From positions 1 to 7,536 of the forward strand of contig DAIDTZ010000377.1 of NCBI GenBank assembly GCA_027456925.1: 7,536 nt of DNA. The letters run 5' to 3'. This DNA is from Nitrospirota bacterium (lineage in GTDB: Bacteria; Nitrospirota; UBA9217). Under the pieces are notes generated by a model. It made no database searches and was not told the origin of the DNA. It worked only from the letters and a program-made list of their open reading frames with translations. Made by a program: the position numbers and the translations under genes. Positions 1 through 5,848 of this stretch are shown here, one piece after another; positions within the stretch are counted from its first letter, which is position 1, and each line of letters opens with the position of its first letter.

Positions 1-135
1 AAACCGGGACTCCCAAAGATAAATGCTGATCGATTCCTTGACAACGTCGCTCTTGTTCCTCCCTTGGCTCTTTGCGAACCGGTCGAGTTCACGGGCGACC
101 TTCTCAGGCAGGCTTATTGACAGGACTGATCTCAT
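1..135 (-). CDS. CopG-family ribbon-helix-helix DNA-binding protein (5' part only, cut by the window edge)
   Basis: Only the first 45 codons are present; the gene continues past the left edge. The protein begins MRSVLSISLPEKVARELDRF, then reads on through a basic turn to NKSDVVKESISIYL. This is the ribbon-helix-helix plan: a short beta strand with alternating residues (about 3-9, the DNA-contacting ribbon), helix A (about 11-25), the N-K-S-D turn that caps helix B, and helix B (about 27-42). Such proteins dimerise and insert the two-stranded ribbon into the major groove; many are antitoxins that repress their own operon, others are stand-alone regulators. The start is supported by a very good Shine-Dalgarno sequence (AGGAGG at 142-147 read on the minus strand) and by a promoter just upstream. 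Whether a toxin gene follows lies outside the window, so the antitoxin role is inference. Confidence 0.85.
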   Translation of the reverse strand, partial: MRSVLSISLPEKVARELDRFAKSQGRNKSDVVKESISIYLWESRF

Positions 136-149
136 GGCGAACCTCCTGT

Positions 150-165
150 ACTACAATACACTACA
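150..165 (-). promoter_or_regulatory. possible autoregulatory operator: two direct TGTAGT repeats
   Basis: On the minus strand TGTAGT occurs twice (160-165 and 150-155), exactly 10 bp apart, so both copies face the same side of the helix. One copy overlaps the -10 element. Ribbon-helix-helix repressors commonly bind tandem short subsites within their own promoter, so this is a natural operator candidate. No footprint can be inferred from sequence alone. Confidence 0.4.
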
Positions 166-182
166 CCATGTCCTATTGTCAA
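153..182 (-). promoter_or_regulatory. sigma70-like promoter of the CopG-type gene
   Basis: Read on the minus strand: a perfect -35 TTGACA (177-182), an 18-bp spacer and a -10 TATTGT (153-158, four of six matches). It lies just upstream of the AGGAGG ribosome binding site and the ATG at 135, giving a short leader. Confidence 0.6.
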
Positions 183-215
183 GCAGATGTTCAGTCACCA
201 ATATCTGTTTAGAGC

Positions 216-235
216 CCGTTCCGAATGAAGAACGG
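216..235 (-). other. short hairpin downstream of the flavoprotein gene
   Basis: CCGTTC (216-221) and GAACGG (230-235) form a 6-bp stem with an 8-nt loop, about 20 nt after the flavoprotein stop. No T-run follows on the minus strand, so it is at best a weak or Rho-assisted transcript end. Confidence 0.25.
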
Positions 236-254
236 CGAAGTAAACTGAAAGGTC

Positions 255-830
255 CTACCCGTTGATCTTTTTCAGCAGCCAGGCCATGTTCTTGCCCAGG
301 TTCTTCATGGTCTGCACGCCTTCTGCATCGTTGTTCACCTCGCCCGGCTGCCTGCCGATGCCGATATTCCAATAGCTCGATCCCGGCACGATCATCTCGT
401 TGATCGTGAAAAAATAGTTGAGCGAGTTGAACACATTGAGACCGCCCGCGCGCCTGACCGCCGCCACGGCCGCCCCCACTTTGCGCTTGTATAAATCAGC
501 GTTGGCCCGGCCAACCATGCCGCACCGCTCGATCAGCGCCTTCATGCTTGCGGACACGTCGGCAAAGTACGTCGGCGATCCGAGCAAAATGCCGTCGGCC
601 TCTGCCATCTTCTGGATACACTCGTTGATGATGTCCTTGTCCACGTTGCAGCGCTTGTTCTTTTTCTCGAAGCATTTGAAACATGCGATGCACCCCTGGA
701 TGGGTTTTCCCGCCAAAGAGTAAATCTCGGTCTCGATCCCCTCCGCCTTGAGTTCGTCCAGAACCAGGTTCAGGAGTATGGACGTGTTCCCCTCTTTCCG
801 TGAACTGCCGTTAAATGCGATAACTTTCAT
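255..830 (-). CDS. flavodoxin-fold FMN protein of the NADPH-dependent FMN reductase / iron-sulfur flavoprotein group
   Basis: 191 residues, soluble, no signal peptide. The N-terminus MKVIAFNGSSRKEGNTS is beta strand 1 plus the FMN phosphate-binding loop (S9-T16). GSPTYF at about 84-89 is the second flavin-contacting loop, and the C-terminal helix ends KNLGKNMAWLLKKI as in this family. Cysteines at 47, 50, 53 and 61 form C-x2-C-x2-C-x7-C, the compact motif that in archaeal and bacterial iron-sulfur flavoproteins (Isf) holds a 4Fe-4S cluster, so the protein probably passes electrons between a reduced carrier and another acceptor in the cytoplasm. The physiological partner cannot be told. ATG at 830 has AAGGAG about 7 nt upstream. 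It is divergent from the ABC permease. The alternative is a simple NAD(P)H:FMN oxidoreductase whose cysteines bind no cluster. Confidence 0.88.
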   Translation of the reverse strand: MKVIAFNGSSRKEGNTSILLNLVLDELKAEGIETEIYSLAGKPIQGCIACFKCFEKKNKRCNVDKDIINECIQKMAEADGILLGSPTYFADVSASMKALIERCGMVGRANADLYKRKVGAAVAAVRRAGGLNVFNSLNYFFTINEMIVPGSSYWNIGIGRQPGEVNNDAEGVQTMKNLGKNMAWLLKKING

Positions 831-866
831 ACTGTTCTCCTTTGATTTGGCGCCTATGGCTGATAA

Positions 867-880
867 GCGGCTGCAGCCGC
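867..880. repeat. 14-bp perfect palindrome in the divergent intergenic region
   Basis: GCGGCTGCAGCCGC is its own reverse complement. It lies between the divergent flavoprotein and permease genes. If the extended -10 promoter at 902-907 is used, it falls about 15-28 nt into the flavoprotein transcript, where it could be an operator for a dimeric regulator or a leader hairpin. Confidence 0.45.
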
Positions 881-901
881 AACAACCAGGATGAGTGATG
901 T

Positions 902-930
902 TTTATATCACAAAACGGTTTTTTTTGAAA
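902..930 (-). promoter_or_regulatory. probable extended -10 promoter for the flavoprotein gene
   Basis: On the minus strand the -10 is TATAAA (902-907), preceded by TGA, giving the TGnTATAAA extended -10 form. A weak -35 TTTCAA (925-930) lies 17 bp upstream in an A/T-rich tract. The predicted start near 895 gives a leader of about 65 nt before the ATG at 830. The match is good at -10 and poor at -35. Confidence 0.4.
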
Positions 931-972
931 ATAGATTTTTTTCTCCACGCCTGCCTCACAAAAGAAATTGCC

Positions 973-1001
973 TTTACAACTGGGGAAGGCGCCATTACAA
1001 T
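973..1001 (+). promoter_or_regulatory. sigma70-like promoter immediately before the ABC permease ATG
   Basis: -35 TTTACA (973-978), 17-bp spacer, -10 TACAAT (996-1001); each hexamer matches consensus at five of six positions. The expected transcription start, about 7 nt after the -10, is at 1008-1009, which is the ATG itself. This would make the transcript leaderless. It also argues against the upstream in-frame starts at 895/898. Confidence 0.5.
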
Positions 1002-1008
1002 AGAAGAG

Positions 1009-3600
1009 ATGAACCTGCCAAATCTCATTCGGCACATCAGCATAAAACGCATCCGGCTCCAGAAAGCGCACGCGCTCATGACCGTTGCCGGCATCTGTCT
1101 CGGCGTTGCCGCGATCGTTTCGATCGGGATCGTGAACAAGAGCGTCATGCGCTCCTTCGAGGACTCCATCAACCGCGTGACCGGACGGGCGGCCCTCCAG
1201 GTCATTGGCTCGGCTGCGGGCTTTCCCGAAAACCTCATCGACCGCGTACAGAAAGTCCCCGGCGTCGAGTATGCCGTCCCCGTGATCGACACCCAGGGCA
1301 TCCTCGTGGGCGCCAAGGAAAGCTCGCTCATGATCCTGGGCGTGGACGTGCTTCAGGACGGCAATATCCGCGATTATAATCTTTCCGATGAGAATGCCGA
1401 CATCCCCGACCCGCTCCTGTTTCTTGCACGACCAGACTCCATACTGCTTACCCGGGAGCTTGCTGAACGCGAAGGCATCAAACTTGAGCAGACAATCCGG
1501 GTCCAGACCGTGCGCGGCATCCGGACTTTCCGCGTGCGCGGGCTTTTAAATCCCGAGGGCCCGGCAAAGACCATGGGCGGAAACATCGCGATCATGGACT
1601 ATCCCGCGGCCCAGATGGCCTTCGGCAAGGAAGGGCGGATCGACCGGATCGACGTGAGTCTCCTGCGCAACGAGGACCTCGAGGCCGTACGGGCGCGCAT
1701 CAGGAAGGCCCTGCCCGAAGGATACGACGTGATAACCCCCGAAGGCAGGACAAAGCAGGTGGCGCTCCTGATCTCCCGCTTCCAGAAGAACATCAATCTC
1801 ATCAGTTTCATCGCCGTGTTCGTCGGCATGTACCTTATCTATAATGCCGTATCGATCTCCGTGGTGCAGCGAAGAAAAGAGATCGGCATTCTACGGGCAC
1901 TGGGAACAACCCGGGGCCAGATCATTTCGCTTTTTCTCGGGGAGACGTTCGTGCTTGCGATCATCGGTTCGGCCCTCGGCGCCGGTGTGGGAATTTTCTT
2001 TGCCCGGGCAGCCATAGGCGCCGTTGCCCGGACCGTGTCCGAGCTCTACCTGCATACCCAGGTCACCGAGATCAACCTTTCCTGGCCCGGCCTTATCATC
2101 GGCTTCCTGACCGGCATCGCTGCAAGCCTGCTCGCCGCACTGTTCCCGGCGCTCGCGAGCACGCGCATAAGCCCCATTTCAGCCATCCGCTCAGTCCCCT
2201 ATTCGGAAGAAGGGTTTCTTTCTCGGAGAAAGCTCAAGGCAGCTTCTTTTTTTTCCATCGCCCTCTCGGCAGCCATCCTCCTTCTCTACAAATCCCTGCC
2301 CGCGTCTGCGCTCCTGCACAACACGCCGGCCATGTTCAGCGCAATAATACTCCTGCTTCTCGGCATCTCTTTTGCCATGCCCACGGTGCTGCACGGTTTC
2401 CTCCTCTTTTTCCGCAAGGCAATCTCTCCCCGCGTGGGGGCAACAGGCAGGCTGGCAGGATTGAACCTTGAAAAAAACGTGGGAAGGAACGCCGTGGCTG
2501 CTGCCGCGGTCTTTTACGGGATTTCGGTATTCGTGAGCTCGGCGGGGATCATCTACAGCACCAAGCAGTCGGTCCTGGAGTGGATCGACTCCTACGTCCG
2601 GGGGGACATCATCATGACCTCCGGCCATCCCATCGCGACCACGGGGGCCCAGAACATCCCCATGCCCGAGGGCCTGTGGAAAGATATCGAAAAAGTACCG
2701 GGCGTGCTCTCGGCAGATCCTTTTCGGAAAATCTATATCGATTTCCGCGGAAAGCGCGTTTTGCTCTTGACCCTGGACATCATGCGCAGGACCCAATACA
2801 GCCCCTTTCTGATCGCCCAGGGGGCCCGCGGGGATTTTAAACGCCTGCTGCCGAACCGGAATTATATCGCCGTAAACGAGGCCCTCGCCTCGCAGGAGCA
2901 CATCAAGCCCGGAGACACGGTTGAGCTCCCCACGCCCCAGGGGCTCATCGCATTCAAAGTTGCCGTGATCAACGTGGATTACAGCTCGGATTCCGGATCG
3001 ATCCTGATGGACATAAACACCTACCACCGCTACTGGAAGGAATACCTTGCCGACTCATTTTCGATCAGGGTCAAAAACAAGGACGATGTCGAAACAGTGC
3101 GCGAAGCCATCGTCGCGCGCTTCGGCAAGGACCGGAAGCTCTTTGTGCTTCCTTCACGGGAATTCAAGGCCGAGATCCGCAAGGTCATCGACCAGGGCTT
3201 TGCCGTCAACCGTGCCATCAATGCCATCACGCTTCTGATCGCAAGTCTGGGCATCATCGTGACCCTTCTCGCATCGGTGCTCGAACGGACCCGCGAGATC
3301 GGCATCCTCCGTTCCATCGGCATGTTCAGGAGCCAGGTATCCCGCGTCGTGGTCCTCGAATCCATGCTTCTTGGGCTGGTCGGCGGCATGCTCGGCTCGG
3401 GGGCCGGCATTATCATCGGATGGATGAGCCTGGAAGGTTTTTTACGGGGAGACTACGGAGCGAGCATGCACTATCATGCGGATTATGCATCGATCCTGTG
3501 GGCCTTGGCGCTCTCAGCCGCGCTTTCAGCCCTTGCCGGCCTGTATCCGGCCCGCCGGGCGGCAAAGACCAATATTGTGGAAGCACTGGCCTATGAGTAA
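1009..3600 (+). CDS. FtsX/MacB-type ABC transporter permease with two permease modules
   Basis: 864 residues from ATG 1009. Ten hydrophobic segments are visible: TM1 about 23-42, a large MacB-type periplasmic domain (about 43-262), TM2-4 (264-286, 306-333, 360-382), two central segments (411-427, 441-467), TM7 (495-516), a second periplasmic domain (about 517-735), and TM8-10 (736-758, 779-805, 826-846). Each FtsX module carries the cytoplasmic coupling motif, RRKEIGILRALG at 288-299 and RTREIGILRSIG at 760-771, and the end YPARRAAKTNIVEALAYE is typical. Family members act with a LolD/MacB-type ATPase in lipoprotein, lipid or peptide handling across the inner membrane; no ATPase gene lies in the window. 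The frame is open upstream to GTG 895 / ATG 898 (AGGA 6 nt before 898), but that extension is T-rich, unlike the coding region, and overlaps promoter signals. Family alignment places the start at 1009. Confidence 0.9.
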   Translation: MNLPNLIRHISIKRIRLQKAHALMTVAGICLGVAAIVSIGIVNKSVMRSFEDSINRVTGRAALQVIGSAAGFPENLIDRVQKVPGVEYAVPVIDTQGILVGAKESSLMILGVDVLQDGNIRDYNLSDENADIPDPLLFLARPDSILLTRELAEREGIKLEQTIRVQTVRGIRTFRVRGLLNPEGPAKTMGGNIAIMDYPAAQMAFGKEGRIDRIDVSLLRNEDLEAVRARIRKALPEGYDVITPEGRTKQVALLISRFQKNINLISFIAVFVGMYLIYNAVSISVVQRRKEIGILRALGTTRGQIISLFLGETFVLAIIGSALGAGVGIFFARAAIGAVARTVSELYLHTQVTEINLSWPGLIIGFLTGIAASLLAALFPALASTRISPISAIRSVPYSEEGFLSRRKLKAASFFSIALSAAILLLYKSLPASALLHNTPAMFSAIILLLLGISFAMPTVLHGFLLFFRKAISPRVGATGRLAGLNLEKNVGRNAVAAAAVFYGISVFVSSAGIIYSTKQSVLEWIDSYVRGDIIMTSGHPIATTGAQNIPMPEGLWKDIEKVPGVLSADPFRKIYIDFRGKRVLLLTLDIMRRTQYSPFLIAQGARGDFKRLLPNRNYIAVNEALASQEHIKPGDTVELPTPQGLIAFKVAVINVDYSSDSGSILMDINTYHRYWKEYLADSFSIRVKNKDDVETVREAIVARFGKDRKLFVLPSREFKAEIRKVIDQGFAVNRAINAITLLIASLGIIVTLLASVLERTREIGILRSIGMFRSQVSRVVVLESMLLGLVGGMLGSGAGIIIGWMSLEGFLRGDYGASMHYHADYASILWALALSAALSALAGLYPARRAAKTNIVEALAYE

Positions 3601-3604
3601 ATTG

Positions 3605-3629
3605 CGGAATGCGGATTTCGGAATGCGGA
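3605..3629 (+). repeat. tandem CGGAATGCGGA repeat
   Basis: The 11-mer CGGAATGCGGA is present at 3605-3615 and again at 3619-3629, a 14-bp step, right after the permease stop codon. A third partial copy (ATTGCGGAAT) begins at 3601. This low-complexity GGAAT-type repeat is noncoding. Confidence 0.7.
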
Positions 3630-3687
3630 ATAGAAACCATCGTTCTGCAAACGCGGTCCAGTGATTTTTTTTGAAAATTGATCCTCA

Positions 3688-3710
3688 CACGAAGCCACGA
3701 AGACACGAAG
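3688..3710 (+). repeat. three CACGAAG units at an 8-bp period
   Basis: CACGAAG starts at 3688, 3696 and 3704, separated by one variable base. A small hairpin, GAAGT-GAA-ACTTC (3707-3719), overlaps the last unit. I recall similar CACGAAG arrays as dispersed intergenic repeats in Desulfobacterota-like genomes; that cannot be verified here. Confidence 0.75.
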
Positions 3711-3808
3711 TGAAACTTCCGGCTGGTTCAGGCTTGTAGCATGAACCGACCATTAATGATTTGGTTCAATCTGCAAGATTGACGATCTCGTACAAAGTCC
3801 CCAGTGCT

Positions 3809-3895
3809 GTCATTGCGAGGAGCGGAGCGACGCGGCAATCTCGATTTATCAGGCAGATACGAACTACGAGATTGCTTCGCTACGCTCGCAAAGAC
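3809..3895. repeat. REP/MITE-like imperfect inverted repeat
   Basis: The left arm (3809-3842) runs from GTCATTGCGAG to GCAATCTC; the right arm (3868-3895) runs from GAGATTGC to CTCGCAAAGAC. The right arm, reverse-complemented, aligns with the left, with a few differences, including extra bases in the left arm. The 25-bp centre is unrelated. The transcript could fold into a long hairpin. Elements of this kind (TTGCGAG...GCAATCTC) recur in many environmental bacterial genomes. It ends 66 bp before the methyltransferase start. No transposase is present, so any mobility would depend on one elsewhere. Confidence 0.7.
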
Positions 3896-3961
3896 GGCTT
3901 TTCTGACTTCTTACGAGTGCGTCAAGATTGAACCAGCACAAGAACAGGAAAGGAACAGGCC

Positions 3962-4930
3962 ATGGACAAAAAAAATCTTATACAGCAGCTGCAGGGATTC
4001 ATGCGTCTCGCCGGAGGCTTCCGCGCGTCGCGCGTTATCCTGACAGCGAACAACTTCGCAGTTTTCGAACATCTTAAGACGCCGAAAACCGCGGCCGCAC
4101 TTGCCCGGAAAATCAAAACCGACCCGCGTGCAACGGAAATCCTGCTCGATGCAGTCACGGCCGTCGGCCTGCTCAAGAAAACAGGAACGCAATATCAAAA
4201 TACCGCGTTATCATCAACGTTCCTCGTCAAGGCATCGCCGATGTACCAGGGCGACATGCTGCGTCACTCCGACACGCTCTGGGAAAACTGGTCCGGCCTC
4301 GATCTGGTCGTAAGGACCGGTTTGCCGAACCGCGCCGGAGAGCGTCATCACGAGTCCTTCATAAGGGCCATGCACAACAACGCGGTCTTTCGGGCAAAAG
4401 ACGTGATCAAAGCCGTTGACATGAGGGGCGTAAAAAAAGCGCCGGATTTGGGCGGCGGCCCCGGGACCTACAGCATGGAAATGGCGCGACAGGGCGCGAA
4501 GGTCACGCTGTTTGATCTGCCGAATACGATTGTCATATCCAAAAAGCTCGTCAAGGAGGCGAAGGTCAGGAACATCGATTATATCGGGGGCGATTTTCAC
4601 AGCGACGATATCGGAACGGGGTATGACCTCGTGTTCATCAGCCAGATCCTGCACTCGCTGTCAAAGGACGAGTCCCTCGCGCTTTTAAAAAAATCCGCGA
4701 ACACGCTCAATCCCCGAGGCAGGATCGCGATCCAGGAATTTCTCCTGGAAGAAAACCGGGCCTCCCCGGTTCCGGGCGCCCTCTTTTCCGTGAACATGCT
4801 CGTCAATACAACGGCAGGCAGGTGTTACACGCCCGGTGAAATGAAGACCTGGCTTGCAAAGACAGGCTTTAAGGACATTAAAACAAAGGCTCTCGGCGAC
4901 ACCGTCGTGGTGACGGGAAGGAAGGTATAG
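3962..4930 (+). CDS. SAM-dependent O-methyltransferase family 2 (plant-COMT-like) protein with N-terminal dimerisation domain
   Basis: 322 residues, cytoplasmic. Residues about 8-90 form an N-terminal winged-helix dimerisation domain (NNFAVFEHLKTPKTAAALAR is its start), and about 95-322 form the Rossmann methyltransferase domain. SAM-binding motif I is DLGGGPGTYS (162-171), D185 in LFDLP is the expected ribose-binding acid, GGDF is at 209-212, and QILHSLSKDES is at 228-238. H231 aligns with the catalytic histidine of the HDWSDE motif of family-2 O-methyltransferases, but the usual following tryptophan is absent. Related bacterial proteins methylate hydroxyls on carotenoids, quinone-like or polyketide compounds, and BchU methylates a carbon of bacteriochlorophyll; the substrate here is unknown. 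ATG 3962 has AAGGA 7 nt upstream. It stands alone between a repeat-filled gap and a terminator. Confidence 0.88.
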   Translation: MDKKNLIQQLQGFMRLAGGFRASRVILTANNFAVFEHLKTPKTAAALARKIKTDPRATEILLDAVTAVGLLKKTGTQYQNTALSSTFLVKASPMYQGDMLRHSDTLWENWSGLDLVVRTGLPNRAGERHHESFIRAMHNNAVFRAKDVIKAVDMRGVKKAPDLGGGPGTYSMEMARQGAKVTLFDLPNTIVISKKLVKEAKVRNIDYIGGDFHSDDIGTGYDLVFISQILHSLSKDESLALLKKSANTLNPRGRIAIQEFLLEENRASPVPGALFSVNMLVNTTAGRCYTPGEMKTWLAKTGFKDIKTKALGDTVVVTGRKV

Positions 4931-4932
4931 GT

Positions 4933-4993
4933 CGTTTCAATCAAGCCGGAATTTCAGGGGATCGTCCCGAAGTTCCATCGGTTGAAACGTTTT
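4933..4993 (+). terminator. strong hairpin terminator between convergent genes
   Basis: CGTTTCAATC (4933-4942) pairs with GGTTGAAACG (4980-4989), with one G-U pair. An inner stem pairs GGAATTTC (4948-4955) with GAAGTTCC (4969-4976), also with one G-U pair, and the tip is GGGA/TCCC around TCG. TTTT (4990-4993) follows on the plus strand. It begins 3 nt after the methyltransferase stop and ends at the stop codon of the convergent secreted-protein gene. It should end the plus-strand transcript; minus-strand transcripts form the same hairpin but lack a T-run. Confidence 0.7.
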
Positions 4994-5768
4994 AAAATAT
5001 GTATCCTATTGACAAGCTGATCTTATGATAGGCTGCATCAGCGGAAATGGAATAGTGCGCCCCCAGGGAATCGTTGTCATTTCCGCTCAATCTGCCTTGA
5101 TCAACGGTATAAAGGACTTCCACCTGCATCCTGCCGAAAACATAACCCCCGCCTAATCCGGCATACGCGCCGTTCGTCATCACGTAGTTGCCGGCGCCGG
5201 CGTACTCGTGGTCAGCGACAAAATAATTATACCCGAATTGTGCGGTTGCAAACGCATAGTTGTTGGAGCCGGTCGGCATTGAACGGAGCCGCACGAGGCC
5301 ATAGATCGGGATAAAATTGAAGCGCCCGCCCGAGACCGGTTCTTTTCTGGGCGTCTGGTAAGAAATGCCGGCGCCGATCCCGATCGCCGGAAGCACATAA
5401 TAGATCTCCTCCGCTGTCAGCGTTACGCCCGGGTCGATTGTTGAATCTCCCCGGTGAATCGTATTCGTTCCCACAACTTTTACATTCGAGAATGAATTCC
5501 TGCCCGCGACATCAGCGGCGATTTTCAGTACGGTCTCCAGTTTTTTCGGCCCGGACGGTTCACCTCGACCAAGGGAGTCTCTTTTGACGGATTCGATTGT
5601 GCTTTTATCGATTCGCTGAGTATCACGCGTTTCCAGTAAAATTGTTTTGTCATCTTCTTCGATGATCGTGCCGCGCACGATTTTACCGTCTTTCAAATAA
5701 ATAGAATCCGCATAAGCGCTCCCTGCACACAATCCCAAGGACAACAGTATGAGCAATAAGGTCTTCAT
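4992..5768 (-). CDS. secreted protein, probable small outer-membrane beta-barrel with LSm/SH3-like N-terminal region
   Basis: 258 residues. The first 20 (MKTLLLILLSLGLCAGSAYA) are a classic Sec signal peptide with an AYA|D cleavage site. Mature residues about 21-65 (DSIYLKDGKIVRGTI, then charged strands ending STIESVKRDS) resemble the short 'I-x-L-K-x-G-x-x-x-x-G' strand region seen at the start of many envelope proteins of Desulfobacterota and Nitrospirota. From about 80 to the end there are alternating polar/hydrophobic, glycine- and aromatic-rich strands (for example NNYAFATAQFGYNYF and GAYAGLGGGYVFGRMQVEVLY), and the protein ends SLSIGYIF. A terminal phenylalanine is the usual signal for BAM-mediated barrel insertion. 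Eight strands would fit the length. ATG 5768 has AAGG 8 nt upstream. Function is unknown: porin-like, adhesin-like or structural are all possible. Confidence 0.75.
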   Translation of the reverse strand: MKTLLLILLSLGLCAGSAYADSIYLKDGKIVRGTIIEEDDKTILLETRDTQRIDKSTIESVKRDSLGRGEPSGPKKLETVLKIAADVAGRNSFSNVKVVGTNTIHRGDSTIDPGVTLTAEEIYYVLPAIGIGAGISYQTPRKEPVSGGRFNFIPIYGLVRLRSMPTGSNNYAFATAQFGYNYFVADHEYAGAGNYVMTNGAYAGLGGGYVFGRMQVEVLYTVDQGRLSGNDNDSLGAHYSISADAAYHKISLSIGYIF

Positions 5769-5806
5769 CGTAAACGCCTTTCAAACCCGGGAATTTGCGT
5801 TCTCTT

Positions 5807-5820
5807 TTCGCTGTGGCGAA
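5807..5820. other. small dyad at the predicted transcript start
   Basis: TTCGC (5807-5811) and GCGAA (5816-5820) form a perfect 5-bp stem around a 4-nt loop. It straddles the predicted start site of the secreted-protein transcript, so it is more likely an operator half-site pair or chance than an RNA hairpin. Confidence 0.3.
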
Positions 5821-5848
5821 GAATAGCAAATAGGTCCGGCGATGTCAA
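5820..5848 (-). promoter_or_regulatory. near-consensus sigma70 promoter of the secreted-protein gene
   Basis: On the minus strand: TTGACA (5843-5848, perfect), 17-bp spacer, TATTCT (5820-5825, four of six). The predicted start near 5813 gives a leader of about 45 nt before the ATG at 5768. This is one of the best promoter matches in the window. Confidence 0.7.

Larger units (their letters stand above)
3601..3961. other. repeat-rich intergenic region without a credible gene
   Basis: This 361-bp gap between the permease and the methyltransferase holds three unrelated repeat types (listed separately) and two small dyads: GGTTCA/TGAACC at 3725-3730 and 3742-3747, and CAATCT/AGATTG at 3767-3772 and 3776-3781. 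Neither dyad is followed by a T-run. No clear terminator for the permease gene and no convincing promoter for the methyltransferase were found. Open frames here are short and are made of repeat sequence. Confidence 0.7.

Noticed and set aside
895..1008. N-terminal extension of the ABC permease from GTG 895 or ATG 898
   Set aside because: The stretch is T-rich and low in complexity, unlike the coding sequence that follows, and overlaps promoter signals on both strands; the family pattern starts at 1009.
2191..3027. 278-codon open frame on the minus strand
   Set aside because: It lies antisense to the permease, has no ribosome binding site pattern or recognisable domain, and the plus-strand frame is an intact known family.
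3413..3706. 97-codon minus-strand frame over the permease end and repeats
   Set aside because: Its sequence comes from the GGAAT-type and CACGAAG repeats plus antisense permease; this is a typical spurious repeat ORF.
3605..3710. Short regularly spaced repeats as a CRISPR array
   Set aside because: Units of 7-11 bp at 8- or 14-bp steps leave no spacers of CRISPR size, and no cas gene is present.
3804..4043. 79-codon plus-strand frame before the methyltransferase
   Set aside because: It is translated from the inverted repeat and then overlaps the methyltransferase in another frame.
4214..4654. 146-codon minus-strand frame inside the methyltransferase gene
   Set aside because: It is antisense to conserved methyltransferase motifs and encodes no recognisable fold.
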